DNA of 60,000 nucleotides, from assembly GCA_914767715.1 (NCBI GenBank), contig OU612072.1:12774001-12834000 (forward strand), given 5' to 3'. Below are positions 22,754-36,281 of this stretch, one piece after another. The notes beneath the pieces were generated by a model. It had not been told where the DNA came from. It searched no databases and was given only the letters and a program-made list of their open reading frames with translations. This DNA comes from Membranipora membranacea. Taxonomy: Eukaryota > Bryozoa > Gymnolaemata > Cheilostomatida > Membraniporidae. The translations under genes and the position numbers were made by a program. Position 1 is the first letter of the stretch, and every line of letters begins with the position of its first letter.

Positions 22754-25700
22754 TCATAAGTGCAACTTGCACTATGTTTACAAATAATTTATGGGTAATC
22801 AAATGGATAAACGCAATTCGGTCTGATGCATATGTGCAAGAATTGTGATTAAACCTTTTTGAAATATTAATCAGACTCAGCGGATAAACACAATACTACA
22901 TCAAGGGTTGTGTGTTGCAGCTGAATGAAACAAAAACTGAAAGGTATTTGGCAGCAAACAGCGAACTGGTACACAAGCAAACATAGACCAATGACTGCTA
23001 ATGAAAAGGGTGGAACTCATGCTTTGTTTTATTGATCTACTCGCTTAACCTAAAGGCGATATTCTGTGACATGTACTGTATATTTTGCACCCAGTGTTGT
23101 TGAGTCCTCAATGGGTTTAGCAATAAAAGATGATGCTTGTGTTCCCTTGAGTAGTGATTTTTATTATATCAAAATTCTTACCAATTATTCTCAATCCATT
23201 GAACATGCCACACAAAGCTAGACAAATAAGACATCTAAATCTAAAGTTATATGGTAGACCATACACAGAGCAATGATTTATCAGGTGTAGCCAATCAAAT
23301 ATATCTTTGATGGATAAGCAATATAAAATTATGCCCTCAACCAAATTGTTAAAAACCTGTGATTAGCAGGAGGATTCGTTGGAAAACTAATCTACCCATT
23401 CGGTAATCATATTCTGTACAAGTTAAGAAAAATTATCTCTCTGTTTCATACAACCTTTTGGAAGTTGTTGAGCATACCAGTTGTGTGATTATTGTCAGAG
23501 GTGGCATGGTCAATTTTGCCGAGGGGCAACATCAAATTTAGGCCACTTTGCCAATGACCTGGCACACTTGTACACTGCCCTGAATATCTCACCCAGCTGA
23601 ACTCCCCTGTTGGCCTTTTCATGCTCAGGGAAAATTATCCCCTTGTGTTCTGTTCCTCAGAAATAATCATCCAAGAAAACTTGAAAATACCACAAGAATC
23701 GAATTTCCTAAATATCGGCCAATAAGAGAGAAGGACATTTTGTGGAACAGTTGTGACCACATTGCAACTTGAACTTTGTTTCATTCATAACTGAGTAAGG
23801 GAAGTTATGCTCTCTCATGAACTGAGCAGACAATTCAGCATTATGGATAATCTACAATGATAGAATGTCCCATGTTATCTGCTTCCGGCTGTGCATATTT
23901 GCAAGTCCACAACACAAAGACACCTCACAAATACTACCTATTTCCGGAATCAGTTCAGATCAACCAAGGGTCTAATTTCATATTTCACGTGGGATGTTGG
24001 ACGAGCTGCCTGACAATCTGAAATCACGTCTTGACCTTGAGCTTTGAACTGGCGCCGTCATAATTCTAATAACTTTTATGTTGGCATTTTTTATGACAAA
24101 TTGGCCTGGCCCTCGATTAGCTGAGGCATGTTCAATTCTATTGCCCACGCGGGCCTCGATAACATTGACAATCATATATTCTAAGTTTAACCTCTTTGTT
24201 GAAACCAAAATAAACTCACCGCCCAGCCTATATAGCTCCCACAAAATAAGTGCGTCTATTTATGTAGGCATGATATTGTCTGAATTGTTAATTTAGGATT
24301 CGTAGAATAGCAGAACGCCTAAAGAAAATTAGTAAATCAGTTTTACCTGTAACTTTTCAACCAGGAAGTTTTGAAGTGTAAAATTATGTAGACAACGCTG
24401 TTGACTTATGGAACTCAAGAGCATAAGAATTGTAAAGTAAAATGTTTTATTTATTGGCAACAGGTAGTTTTGTATATATGCGTACCAAATCAACCAATCA
24501 AATGATATTCTTTTTCTCTTGTGACGTGATCCCGGTGTTGATTTTTGTGAGAGCAAATGATGTCATTGATAACTGCACTGGACTGTGCTAACATATTAAG
24601 GTGTTGTGGCTTTTGTATTGTTTGAGCAAGGTTAGGTATTTTTAGATCCTATATGAGCTAGTGGGCAATTGGGAGGGTGGTCATTCGAACATGAACATTA
24701 TTACTCTATTATCAGCAATGTTATGCTCAATAGAGTACTGACCAAAGTGACCCATAGATGGAATCAGGACAAGTATATTTCGGTTAACAGATTTAGCTCT
24801 ACCTTGTTCTCAATTCGTAGCTGATTATAACAGAACCGGCTGACTTTCACCTCAATCGAAGCAGCCATCATGTACTTTTTTTTCGAACCTAGAAGATTGT
24901 GGAATAAAAAGTTATGGTTCATAGCACTCAGAATGTGTGACGTATTTATATAATAATATGAAAGGCAATTCTTATCTCTGCACATCATTTGAATCACATT
25001 AACAGATATTTATACGAATACCTTGACATACTTTGCACGCTCATATTACCGAACCAGCAGTACATTCAGGATACTTTTTCAGTTCTTAAAAGCAGCTGAG
25101 CTTTAATTAACACAGCTGCAGGGGTCGAATACTATGGACTAGCTTTTTGTGATAAGTCAGCATTTATCTGGAAACAAAGGAGTAACCATCACATAAAATT
25201 TGTTGAAGAAAATAGGATGATTTTCGCGATCGGAAGTTTTGTTTTCATATGTACATGAAAAGTTGAACTCTTTGTACCAACACACAGGGTTAAGACAATA
25301 ACAATCAATATTGGAAGAATGAATAGGCATACTTAGTACTATGATGCTGCTAAGATAAATATTTTTTTATTTCTACTATAGCCATGGTCAATGCCTTGAC
25401 CTATATGACTTTATTGATATATTCTTTCAACCGTGTAATCTAATATTGGTGCTGTGCCTACTTTATTCTTTGATCAAGGTTAAGTATTTGCTAATAAAGT
25501 TTTCAACACCAATGCTGCAGTTTTGAATTGTTATGATCATAGATGCATGTATGATTTAGTTTTTGAGACAATTGACAGAATTTCACTAGAATAAAAGAAT
25601 GATGCTTATCATGCAGCATTATGGCAACGGATCACCAAAATTTATAATTATATATCAGCGTATTCAATACGCTGCAAAAGGTTCAAACCTGTATAACAGC

Positions 25701-27511
25701 TAAGGACTAAAATTAGTGTTGTTTCATACATAATGACCGGCAACTTTTATCGTGTAAGTGTTGCAGGATATTTAATCCGATATCGCTATTGCTAGAGACA
25801 AACATTGTTACTTTTGGGCCAAGCTGAGACAACATAAATGTGTAACATACAAGTATGAAAATACCTAAAAACAGAATCTAATCTAATACACTTTCACCCT
25901 GAGGACAACAAAAACTAAAGTATCTGTGAAAGGATCGGCATGATTTTGACTTGTTATAGCCCTTACAAGATTACGCCGGTGAGTGACAATCATATTTGGT
26001 AACTATAAATCATTAAAGGGTAAGTGATGAACAAGGAGCAGTCATACTTTTACACCTCCCTAGCTACGCTAAACATGAAAATCTCTTAGGTGTAGTGATG
26101 GACATCTGGTTGCTGTTTTGCCAAACAAAATCGAATGGTTCAACCATTGAATGGAAAGGTTTGCCGAACAAGGCAGATCCCACACACACAATATTGGATT
26201 CTTTATTATTCCATTAAATTGGACATACCTCTGGTGTAGCTGATTTGATTGTAATTACGGTAAATTGAACAAACAAAGGCAGCTTAATTCTGCACTGATT
26301 GCCATTTTAATATACAAGTGAACCTTGTAATGATTGTTTTCCTTAGTTCTACGTTCAGTTAGGTTGGAGTGATTGCAGTGTACAATTATTCAGCACTCAT
26401 ACTTTAATTCTGAACCGAATCCTCCCAAACCTTTGCCGTCACCATCACAAGCTATACCAGTTGAGTGGACAGCTCTAGTTTGATGGCAGCTTGATTGATT
26501 TTAAACTGACATATGTTTTGTTCACATCATTGAAGTGTAAACAATTTTAGGGTATGTTACTGCTGGTACCTGATATTACTACCTCATCAGGCCTATGGAG
26601 TATCTGAAAACAAATTTGATTTGGTGATGATTTTGTCAGGAGTTCATTTAGTTCTATATCCCCCCGGGTAACATGACTACAAAAGTCCAGGGCATCGTAG
26701 CTCAAGACCTTCTAGCAATCAGATCAAATCATAATAACAAACTAATGTTCCTCAATGCAATCATATTTTCATGTTGACAACAGGATTGAGCTTTGTTATG
26801 TTGAACTTCTGAAACCGAGACATAGAACTCAAAATCAATTAGATGTGCATAAAAGAACTTTCTTTTGTTACCAGAACAAACACTTTTCCTTTTGTTTTCA
26901 GGTGCTGTGTGTGTTGACCTGCATGTCAGCAAATAATATAGTGGACATATTCATTCAACCATACTGTCTAATATTTGTCTTGCACCGGTAACTTCATGAG
27001 AAGTTGAGTGCTGCATTAATACAATGAGCTTGTATCTTCTCGTGTATTTCTTTGGCTATGAGAGATCAAAAAGCAATGCACTCATCTCTCCTCTTTGCTA
27101 CTGTACACAGCTGCCTATGAGAAAAAAAATTGTGAGCAGAAATTCCAGTTTTCGGTTCGAAATTAAGACTTGATGTTACTAATCTCTCAGAACTCAGATA
27201 ATATATCTGAGCCATTGAGGATTTTTCCCTCAAATTATGCAACACGGTGCAAGGTAATTAAAGGCTTGGAACAGTAAAATTTGAGCAGAGTAAATAGTCA
27301 CTATGTATATCCATTATTAGTGGATTTTATTCTGGTCGTTACACTTGCATCACACTATAATATATTTAAATCAACAAAAACTTCACATTCATACTAGAAA
27401 TACAGACAAAGGTTTTGTATTGTAATACTACTTCTTTCTTAATATCAAAAAATTAGAATACAAGAATTTAACAATTTACCTCACAACAGAAATATCCAAG
27501 GATTGAGTCTA
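22754..27511. other. Non-coding DNA between lysozymes A and B
   Basis: No coding exon is recognised. Diverged fragments of the recurring block described at 28860-39570 appear near 24600 (GAGCAAGGTTAGGTATTTTTAGATCCTATATGAGCTA, given here in part), 25420 and 26950. The region therefore probably includes an older, decayed copy of the lysozyme segmental duplication. Confidence 0.5.
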
Positions 27512-28428
27512 CTAGCAAGTATCTGTGATGGTATTACCACCACTACCACCACCACCACCAACAACACCATAACAGGTGCCTCTTATCGAAGAGACATATG
27601 GACATGTGTTTGCGTCAGAACAACCATTCTCTCCACCGTTGAAAATTCTACCATAATGGTGACAAGACATATCGACTACATTGCCACCAAGATCACTTGC
27701 ACAAGTATCCTGATATAGCTGCATATACAGCTTGATACACCAACGGGCACATGTGTCATCATATGCACATGTCTTCCAGGTCCATCCCGCTGAAAAAACA
27801 AAAAAAATTAATCACAGATAATCTTCTGCAGTTGATTATTTAATACTATCACATACATTAATGTTGCAATATATGGTTACAGTTACAACGTCTACATGAT
27901 GTTTCGAACGTTCGAAAACAATTATAAGCCATGATAATGGTAAATAAAGTAGTGAATAAAATAAAATCCTACCGTCTGGGATGGTACAGATAGTATAGAA
28001 TGCTTCACTGAGGTTGTATTCACCACATCTTTCCACTCCATCTCCACCTGTGCTACAGTTGCCTGCTGGGCCAGACTCGACCTTAAAGACAATATAGGAT
28101 ATTATAGCAGCTTATACAGTAATTTGCCATAGACATTGAAGTACAGCGATCATGACATTTAGGTTTAATACTGGTCATTTGAATACAACAAGTTCTATTG
28201 AAAAAAGGTCTGATTCAATCTTTTTCATGCCAATTCAGAGACAGGCTTCTTTTTTGACCGATTTGATTCTAATGACAAAACAACTGCCCCATTTTTCGTC
28301 TAGCGAATAAAATCTTACATAGTCATTATACTTACGTCTTTGATACAGTCAATGCAAGACTCTGTTATCACTGATTGAGCACATGCTACCAAAGCACACA
28401 AGAAAGCGATTGCTGTCACAGACTTCAT
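27512..28428 (-). CDS. i-type (destabilase-like) lysozyme B, intact, 159 aa, secreted
   Basis: Three exons: 28336-28428, 27973-28081 and 27512-27789, with GT-AG splice sites and junction phases 0 and 1, all agreeing. Exon 1 encodes a signal peptide (MKSVTAIAFLCALVACAQS) and CIDCIKD. Exon 2 begins VESG and contains RCGEYNLSEAFY, which corresponds to the CGYFQIK-type motif of i-type lysozymes. Exon 3 has WTWKTCAYDDTCARWCIKLY, MSCHHYGRIFNGG and NGCSDANTCPY. The Glu of VES matches the usual i-type catalytic Glu, and an Asp occurs in the following loop. The family hydrolyses peptidoglycan, and some members split isopeptide bonds; a digestive or immune role is inferred. The C-terminal tail has a Gly run coded by GGT repeats and ends in Cys. 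It is the best candidate for an active enzyme in the cluster. Confidence 0.85.
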
Positions 28429-28535
28429 AGTTAAAGGCTTGTGTATTGATTCGAACAAGTGTAACTTTTACTCCTTATTACATGCAGCTTCTTCTAACAC
28501 TGGCACAATTCTCAGTTAAGCAGGCTTTCTATACC

Positions 28536-28683
28536 ATGAAAATGCTGCTTCATCAAACCATTAACAATTGATCTCAAATATCGAGTGCATGCTTCAGGAA
28601 ACAAGTACAATGAATGTTCACTGAGTAAGAGACAATGGTACACACATAAGAACTAAAGATTGATGAAAACAATATTGGGTGTG
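28536..28683 (-). promoter_or_regulatory. Conserved upstream elements of lysozyme B
   Basis: ATGAAAAT at 28536 (about 108 bases before the ATG) and ACAATATTGGGTGTG at 28669-28683 (241 bases before) match the positions seen at genes A and D. The intervening sequence also aligns with gene D (TTAACAATTGATCT and ACAATGAATGTTCACT). Confidence 0.45.
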
Positions 28684-31600
28684 GCAAGAAAAAGCTGTGC
28701 AGTTAACATCAATGAGAACCAGTTATTTGAATAAATGTTAACAAACTCTCTAAGAGCCATTATTTATTCAAGCTGCACCGTATCCAGGGAAAATAGTCTA
28801 TATCTGAAACCTTTAGAAATGTCGATAAAAGTTTTTGAATGTCAGCCAGATTTAAGTTCAGCTTATTTGCTGTGACTGAATGTAAGTTAGCGTAAAATTG
28901 TAACTACCTGAGGTGGAAGTCTCAAACGGGTAAAAGAATGTGAGCTAAATTTGAAGTTAGCTAATTCATTCATGTGTGAAATGGAAAAATTTTCTTCCTG
29001 CAAATACTTTACTTCGTTAGGGTATTCACTCGCGGTAGTGGTGAGTGTGATTTCAGTTGCTAATTCTATGTAAATTCAATGCACAATGCTATTCAGTCTT
29101 GTTTCACTGGGCCTCATAAAATTAGAGATTCTACTCTTCACAACATCTAAAGGGAATTAAACATGACAAGCAGAGCTAATCGTTGTAATCACAGATTTAG
29201 CTGGCAGTATTAGGTCTACCTTTCACAATGAAGTGAGCTTACTGATAGAAGTTATCGAAGATTTTGAACAGAAATACATTTTCATAGATACAACAGACAT
29301 TCTTTGTTGGCAAGTCTTTGCAGGAATTAAACCCTTGTGACTCTCACGCAAAAGGTATCAAAACAAAAATTGAAATTGAAAGACTGAATGATGCTGTGTA
29401 TATTATAACTGTGCATGAGCCGCCAATTTGAGTACATTATTAATGGGTGTGGCCTGTGTGTTGAGCATAGTATTAGCCTAAAGTGTTATTGATAAATCCG
29501 CTCATCTGTAAGATTTGATTTCGGTGCTGTGCTTACTCCATTGTGAGGTCTAGGTCATGAAAAAACAGCTGTGCACCTTTGGCTAAACCAAAACACATAC
29601 TAATCAATAATATAGGTTTGCTTATCATTCTGGTGAATTTAACACACCGGACTAATATGCACTAAGTACCCTTGTTATTAATCACTCATTATGGTACTAA
29701 TTTTCTATTACATTTAACCAGATTGTAGTGAAAGCTGTGTGGTACCCTTTCGCAAGGGGATTAATTTTACAAGAACACCGGCTCGATATTTTGTACTCAC
29801 ATTGATTGATAAAGGTAACCGAACCATAGATCAGCTCCTAAACCACATTTACTTGTCCATATCATGCTTAAGGAACCTCTGAGTGACATTACATCTGCTT
29901 CATTTCATAATAGTTCTTCAATTGCACAGCCACATGATGTTTGTGGGTTTCTAAATTAACACTGGTCAGCATAAACAGTGCTCATCCCAAGTTCTAATTA
30001 TGCCATTACAATCATTCATTCCAACTCACCTAAACCAACAGGAGAAAAATATCCCATGTATACAGCCTTATTATATAAATGTAAGTACAGTTTTTGCGAA
30101 GGTCTTTGTGCATTGTATTTCACAATCGATTGATATCCACTGCAACATAACGGTCTAGCTTTACAGGGCACTTATAATTGTTCACTACAGTTGACTAAGG
30201 CGATGGCAATGTGCCAACATGGAAAGCGTGTTAATGTAAACACAACTGGAGCTGATGGCACAAACCCCACCTTTCACAAGGAAGAAGGCTCACTGATAGA
30301 ACTATTTCTGATTTTGAACCAAAATATGTTTTCATAGTACAACAGTAAGTTTTCTTTCCGAGAGCTAGACTTTAATGGAACAAAGTTGAACACTTTGGAC
30401 CCTCACAGAAAGGGTATAGAAATCACTATTGGAATACTCAAGGACGCTGTTTTTATTGAGAACTATTCATGAGCTGCCAAGTTAAATCAAATGATTGATG
30501 GAAGTGGCCGTCATGTTGAGCCTTGTGTCAGCCTACAGTGTTATTTATAAATCTGCTCATCTGTAAGATTTAATATCGGTACTTTGCTTATTGCATTGTG
30601 AGAGCAAGGTTATGTCATTTTAGAGCTAATCAGGTAGCATATAAAGCCTGATTTGAAACAGCTCAATGGCTCAATTTACAAAAGGCTCAATGTTGAAAAC
30701 GCAATCTCTGCGACTCTGTGAATATTGAGAACTATACATGAGCTGCCAAATCTGTCCATCCATCAGATTTGATATCAGCGCTGTGTTCAGGTCATTGTGT
30801 GAGCAAGGTTATATTTTGTTAGAAAATCAGTTTAGTTCCCTACAGCTAAACCAAAACACAAACTAGTCAATAACAGGGCAATTTAACACAATTGGCCTAT
30901 GCACCAAGCACCCTGGTAATTGCTAGACTTATATGTGGTGACTTTTCATTGCATGTAGCTAGATTCTAGTGAGATCAGTGTCTTACAACTATTTAGAAAA
31001 GTGCTCAATTTGACAAGAAAGCCTTCTCAATCATTTGCACTATCCACAAAGTGATTGATTGGAAAAAAAACTTTAGCAATGAAATATTAAGCCATGCCAT
31101 TCCAGCTGTTAACTGTCACTGCAATCGAAAGTCGTTTGACTTTGGCCCTAAGCCTTTAACTCTTCCTCTGCTCAGTGCATCCCACTCAGTGTATTAGCTA
31201 TGAAAATTGTGCGCATTCCATAAAATGTTATTACATATAATTGACTTCTATAACAAAAGATTAAGGTATGCCAATTATAATCATGTTATCAGGAGATGAA
31301 GATGATAAGTCCGAAAGGAGTGGTGTCATATTTATTTCTAAGATAATAACTGACAACATAACAATGAATTATATACACCAAAATTGAAGCAAAAGCAAAA
31401 CTTCTTTTTTCATTGAGGCCGTTGACAGGAGCAACAGTCGCCGCTACTATTACGACATATTCACTGCGAAGCAATCATATTATTGGTCTCACTTTTGTGC
31501 ATGAAGAAACACTCAAGTGTAAAAAAGGGGATATTTTTCACCAACAAATCCATTTGTAAGTGTTGCTGTGGGAACAAACAAGACATGGAGAAAACGGTAA

Positions 31601-31744
31601 AACGTAAAGAACAGAACAAAGTTTGATGAGCACATATTGTCAGAATTACGGGGCTACCGTCACCAGCTGATATTGATACGAGTCTGGAGAACTGGAATTA
31701 GCACCTATTAGCATGTTGTGTGTATGGGCCCCGGCTTATGATAA

Positions 31745-32623
31745 ATGGATTATAACAGGTGCTTCTTATCATAGCTACATAAGGACATGTTCCTGTGTCA
31801 GAACAACCACCGGCGCACGGGCGCATGTGTCATCCTTCCCACAACTATCCCAGTCCCATCCTCCAGTAACCACTACAAATAAAAATAATTTACATCATTT
31901 CTATTCCCTCAGGCCAAATTTCCAAGCGAAGCCTAAAAATCAGTGAACTTCAGTCAATAATAATAATATTATAAATCTCTAATTATGAAGTATTGCGGTT
32001 GAAGTAGTTAATAATTACAGGCAAATGGGATATTATGTTGGAAAAATTGGCGGTTTTTGTCAACTGTAGCACACCCTGTCAATGGGCAAGCTGTGTCTCA
32101 ATCACAAACTAAAGATCAGTTTTATTTGTCATATATATTTGAAGAGGTGAATTAAACTAAATAATAAATTACTTAAGATTGTAACTTACTCTCAATGTTT
32201 TCACAGGCGTCGTAGAAAGCTTCAGTCAGGCTGTATTCACCATATGCTTGCATTCCATCCCCATTTGGGTCACAGTCGTTGGCTGTTCCCCCTTGGACCT
32301 GTAACATATATGACAAAAATCAGGACACCTGCAGATATTACTTCTCCTATCATCCGTCAAAATAACAGTCCATTTGATTAATCCTCACCATTCAACTCAA
32401 AACTACATTATTACCGACAAGAAAGTCTATGCTTATCACAGTGTTTGCATAAATTTACCATCATCACACTGTATGGGTAAACTTCGCAAGAAAATTGAAT
32501 CAAATAAAAAGTGTTTGCTATCTTTGTTATAGTATACAGATAAAAGCTTCTTGCCGATCTGATGTAGTCAATGCAGGTTTCTGTAATCACTGAATCGGCA
32601 ACTGCTACCAAACCAGACTTCAT
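31745..32623 (-). pseudogene. i-type lysozyme-like gene C, broken by deletions
   Basis: Exons align with genes B and D: exon 1 at 32555-32623, exon 2 at 32190-32298, exon 3 at about 31745-31872. Lesions: 24 bases are missing from the signal-peptide core (MKSGLVAVADS replaces a full hydrophobic stretch); the first donor is GC instead of GT; CIDC became CIDY and CGEY became YGEY. About 110 bases are deleted from exon 3 between DDTCAR and GGCSD, shifting the frame into a TAG at 31775-31777. The active-site position is Gln (VQGG). The remaining sequence is still very close to gene D, so inactivation looks recent. Confidence 0.85.
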
Positions 32624-32804
32624 ATTGAGAGGTTCGTGTTTTGCAAGATTTGTTTAGTCCTTATTGCATGCAGCTTTGACAAGCACTTGAACAATATTTA
32701 GTCGTGCCCTCAGAATCACAAACATCCAATTTTTAAATATTGTTTTCTTGAATACAATTCAATGATTTTTCACAATGTTGTACACATTACAAACATACAA
32801 ACAA

Positions 32805-32819
32805 ACAATACTGGGTGTA
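32805..32819 (-). promoter_or_regulatory. Remnant of the conserved upstream element, lysozyme C
   Basis: ACAATACTGGGTGTA lies 182 bases upstream of the start of gene C, one or two changes from the copies at A, B and D. The proximal ATGAAAAT element is not found here. Confidence 0.35.
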
Positions 32820-33881
32820 GCAAAAACTTTAACATATTTAATATTGATGAGAACCATTTCTTGAATAGATAATGATGAGGTTTTTCCACCATTTATTCAA
32901 GCTGCACAACAGCAAGAGAAAATAATCTATAGCCAGCCTCTAGACATGTCAGAATAAAAATTAGAGTAGCCTTAGAGGAGTAAATGGTAGCTAGAGTTTG
33001 TTTTAGCAAATTTTCCATGACTCAGTGCTAGCTAGCATCTTAGTATGGCTAGCTGAGGTGGTACAAAATGGAAAAATTGTCCTCCTGCAAATCATTTACC
33101 ACTCAAGGGCACACTGCTTGCAGGATGGCCTTGTGACATAGTCTATCTCTGCAGCACAGCAGTGGTGGCGCTGCTTCCATCAAGAAAGGCAACTCCCAGG
33201 GTTCAAGGTTATGAGATATCAAAACCAGTGTTCCATTTAGGCCCAAATATTTCCAAATTATGGGTTTCCATTGTTTTCCCAATTTTGGTACTCAGACTAG
33301 GTGTATTAGTTCAAGCCCTATGCTGCAGAGACAAACGTATGCCTCAATAGTTCGCACATGCGCAGACTGACTCGAGGGTGCGTATTGCAGTAGCACATAG
33401 ATGAGACATAAGCTTATTTCATCTAAATCATATGTCAAAGCATAGTCGTACCATCGGAGATTTTACTTGTCATATCAAAGAAGGGGAGTAAACATGACAA
33501 GAAAAGCTTATTTGTGTAATCACAGCTTTAGCAGGTAGCTTTAACCCCCACCTTTTACAAATGCGAAAACGAAAATATATCTCACAGTTACAGCAGGGAG
33601 TTTGTTTTGTAAGCTAGACTTTGCAGGACTCAAGTTGAACTCTTGACGCCCTCACACAAAGGGTATAGAAATTGGAATAAACATTTAAAGACTCGATGAC
33701 ATTGTGTGAATTGAGAACTATACATGAGCTTATTATTGAGACATTATGTTTGGGTGTGATCTGAGTTTGTTTAGCTTTGTGTCAACCTACAGCATTATTG
33801 ATTAATTCATTCAACCATGAGATTTGAGATTGGTTTTGTGCTTACTTCATTGTGAGAGCAAGGTAATGTATTTTTAGACCC

Positions 33882-33888
33882 TATATAA
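33882..33888 (+). promoter_or_regulatory. TATA-like box in the recurring block
   Basis: TATATAAACTAAGCAGGCA on the plus strand is the best-conserved end of the recurring block. No plus-strand gene follows. A promoter is possible, but only repeat conservation supports it. Confidence 0.25.
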
Positions 33889-34986
33889 ACTAAGCAGGCA
33901 GCATAGAAGACGATTATTAGAGAAATATCTTCGCTAGAACCTTATCGACAAGCCTCGGTCCTATAAACAGGAACATGATTCAAAACAATCGCATCGAAGA
34001 ATTCTTGCGACAAGCCTCATGTTTGGTTGTGACCACTCTTTTAAGTAGTATCACAGAGTATTACTGAAATGAATACAAGTCACTAGGGTGTAATATGAAA
34101 TTACTATGTAATTGTTGTTACGGAATGACGGGCAGATTAACAGAACAACATTTTTGTATGCAAAGTGCTCTGTAAGATTTAATCCAGGGTGTTACGATGG
34201 TGATGAATCACTACGGGTTTATAATACCAAATACCATGCTTTGAACTTTTTGCCATGAATGCAAGGCAATTATCAGAAACAGCAATCATATATTGAACAA
34301 CTGAACAACTAGAAACTGAGGCTACTCATACCTTAGCATCGGCGTTGTAAGTCGTCAACCCTACCTCATTTATTTATCTGATAACAAATGAATACTGACT
34401 GAGAATTTGTTTTTACCCGGTCTGGGAATGAAACCAATGAGCCCTAGGTGATAATGGATGCCTATTTAAAATACACAAAAGACAGATATCGATTTTGCAC
34501 TTTGGTATTTGGGTTGGGGATAAACATTTCAAGTTAATAAGGCATTTTGAGAGGGTGGAGCTATTGAACCAAAACTCTGCATTTGTTTTTATTTCTGTCA
34601 TCAGAATTGTTTGGGGTCAACCCAACGTTTTGTCAAGCTTCCTCCGTGCAGTGTATCAAGCTAGTGTGTTGGGTACATATCACATCCGATCCGGTTAAAT
34701 TTGCTCTTTGTTTTGTGTGCAATAGACCATGGAAATAAAATATGCTACAAAAGTTGTCAGGGGATTAAAAAGACACGTCCAAAAAATAGTGTTGTCATAT
34801 ATTTTGTAGGAAATAACTGACAAAAGACAAAATTCAAATGTAAGCCAAAATTTGCAAACAAAAACTGAAACTGCTATAAGCAATCGAAGACACTGACAAG
34901 TTCGATGGCAAGAAAACAAAAGGCAAGATGATGACACAAAATGGACATACAGTAGTAGTTATTCATATAAATCTGAAAAGAAGTGT

Positions 34987-36181
34987 TTAGCATATATTGG
35001 GATCAACTATTACAGTGCCATTGCTTGGATGAGTTGGATAACAAGTTTGTCTTGTCAGAGCTACATAGGGACATGTTCCTGGGTCAGAACAACCACCAGA
35101 TCCTCCATTCAAGAGTCTGCCGTAATGGTGACATGACAAGTCTGCCACAGTGGCACTAAAATCAGAGGCACAAGTACCTTCGTTAGCCTGCATGTAGAGT
35201 TTGATGCACCAGCGGGCACATGTGTCATCCTTTGCACAACTATCCCAATCCCATCCTGAGGTAACCACTACAAGTAAAATAAGAGGTTCATCAATTTTAT
35301 TCTGGTAAACATTTTCAATACTGAATTTTGAAATATAAACACTCAGGCTGAGACACAAGGCCAAAGGCCCAGGCGAAGCCAAAAGGATCAGTGAACTTCA
35401 ATGGCTGGTTTTGTATATTAGAATAATAATAGAATAATTGGAGGTCAAGTAGTTATATCATGGAGTATTGTATAACCTTGTTTGAAAATATTTTTGAAAT
35501 AACACACCCTGTCAATGGGCAAGCTGTGCCTCATTACAAAAATAAGAGGGACAATATTCAACATAAAGATGATTAGAGTAACTGCAGTGGGAAAAAAGTT
35601 CCTCAGATCACTTCACCATCATCATCTCTCAATTAAAACATATACATAAATTTTATTTGTCATATAAATCTGAAGGGGGAATGAATTTACTAAATGACAC
35701 AAGATTGTAACTTACTCTCAACGTTTTCACAAGCATCGTAGAAAGCTTCAGTCAGGCTGTATTCCCCGCATACCGAATCTCCGTTCCCATCTGTGGTGCA
35801 TGTGTTTGCAGTACCTGCCTGCACCTTTAACAATAATATCAATATAATCAATTCACCTGATCATCATGATAATTTGTGCTAAGCTATCAACTTGTGACAG
35901 CCCGTCACCATCAAGAAATTCTCTGTATTCTCAGTTTCTTTCATAAATCAAATTATTTTTCAACGTTAAATCACAACCGACCATCATGAATCAAATGGTG
36001 ACTATATGGGTATACTCCACACAAAAAGTTGATTCAAATGAAAAATGTTTGCTACCATTATTTATGTATACAGATTAGAGCTTCTTACCATTTTGAGACA
36101 GTCGATACAAGACTCTGTTATCACCGAATGAGCACATGCTACCAAAGCATAAAGAAAGGTAACTGTTGTCAAAAGCTTCAT
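34987..36181 (-). CDS. i-type (destabilase-like) lysozyme D, intact frame, 160 aa, Gln at the active-site Glu
   Basis: Three exons: 36089-36181, 35716-35824 and 34987-35267, with phases 0 and 1 as in gene B. The signal peptide is MKLLTTVTFLYALVACAHS, followed by CIDCLKM. Exon 2 starts VQAGTANTC and holds VCGEYSLTEAFYDAC. Exon 3 has WDWDSCAKDDTCARWCIKLY, LSCHHYGRLLNGG and GGCSDPGTCPY, and ends NIC-stop. All cysteines are present. The residue aligned with the catalytic Glu of i-type lysozymes (VES in gene B) is Gln, so muramidase activity may be lost while the fold, and perhaps isopeptidase or binding activity, is kept. The homologous exon-2 acceptor is TTAAAG; a CAG six bases further in would also be in frame and would remove Val-Gln. 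Confidence 0.85.
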
Positions 36182-36281
36182 GATCTTTAATTGCTAGGGG
36201 CAGGGGTAAAATATCAGTCCTTACTGAATGAAGCTTTGACAAACACTGAAACAACTCTTGGTTTTGCACGCTATTTCTTCT

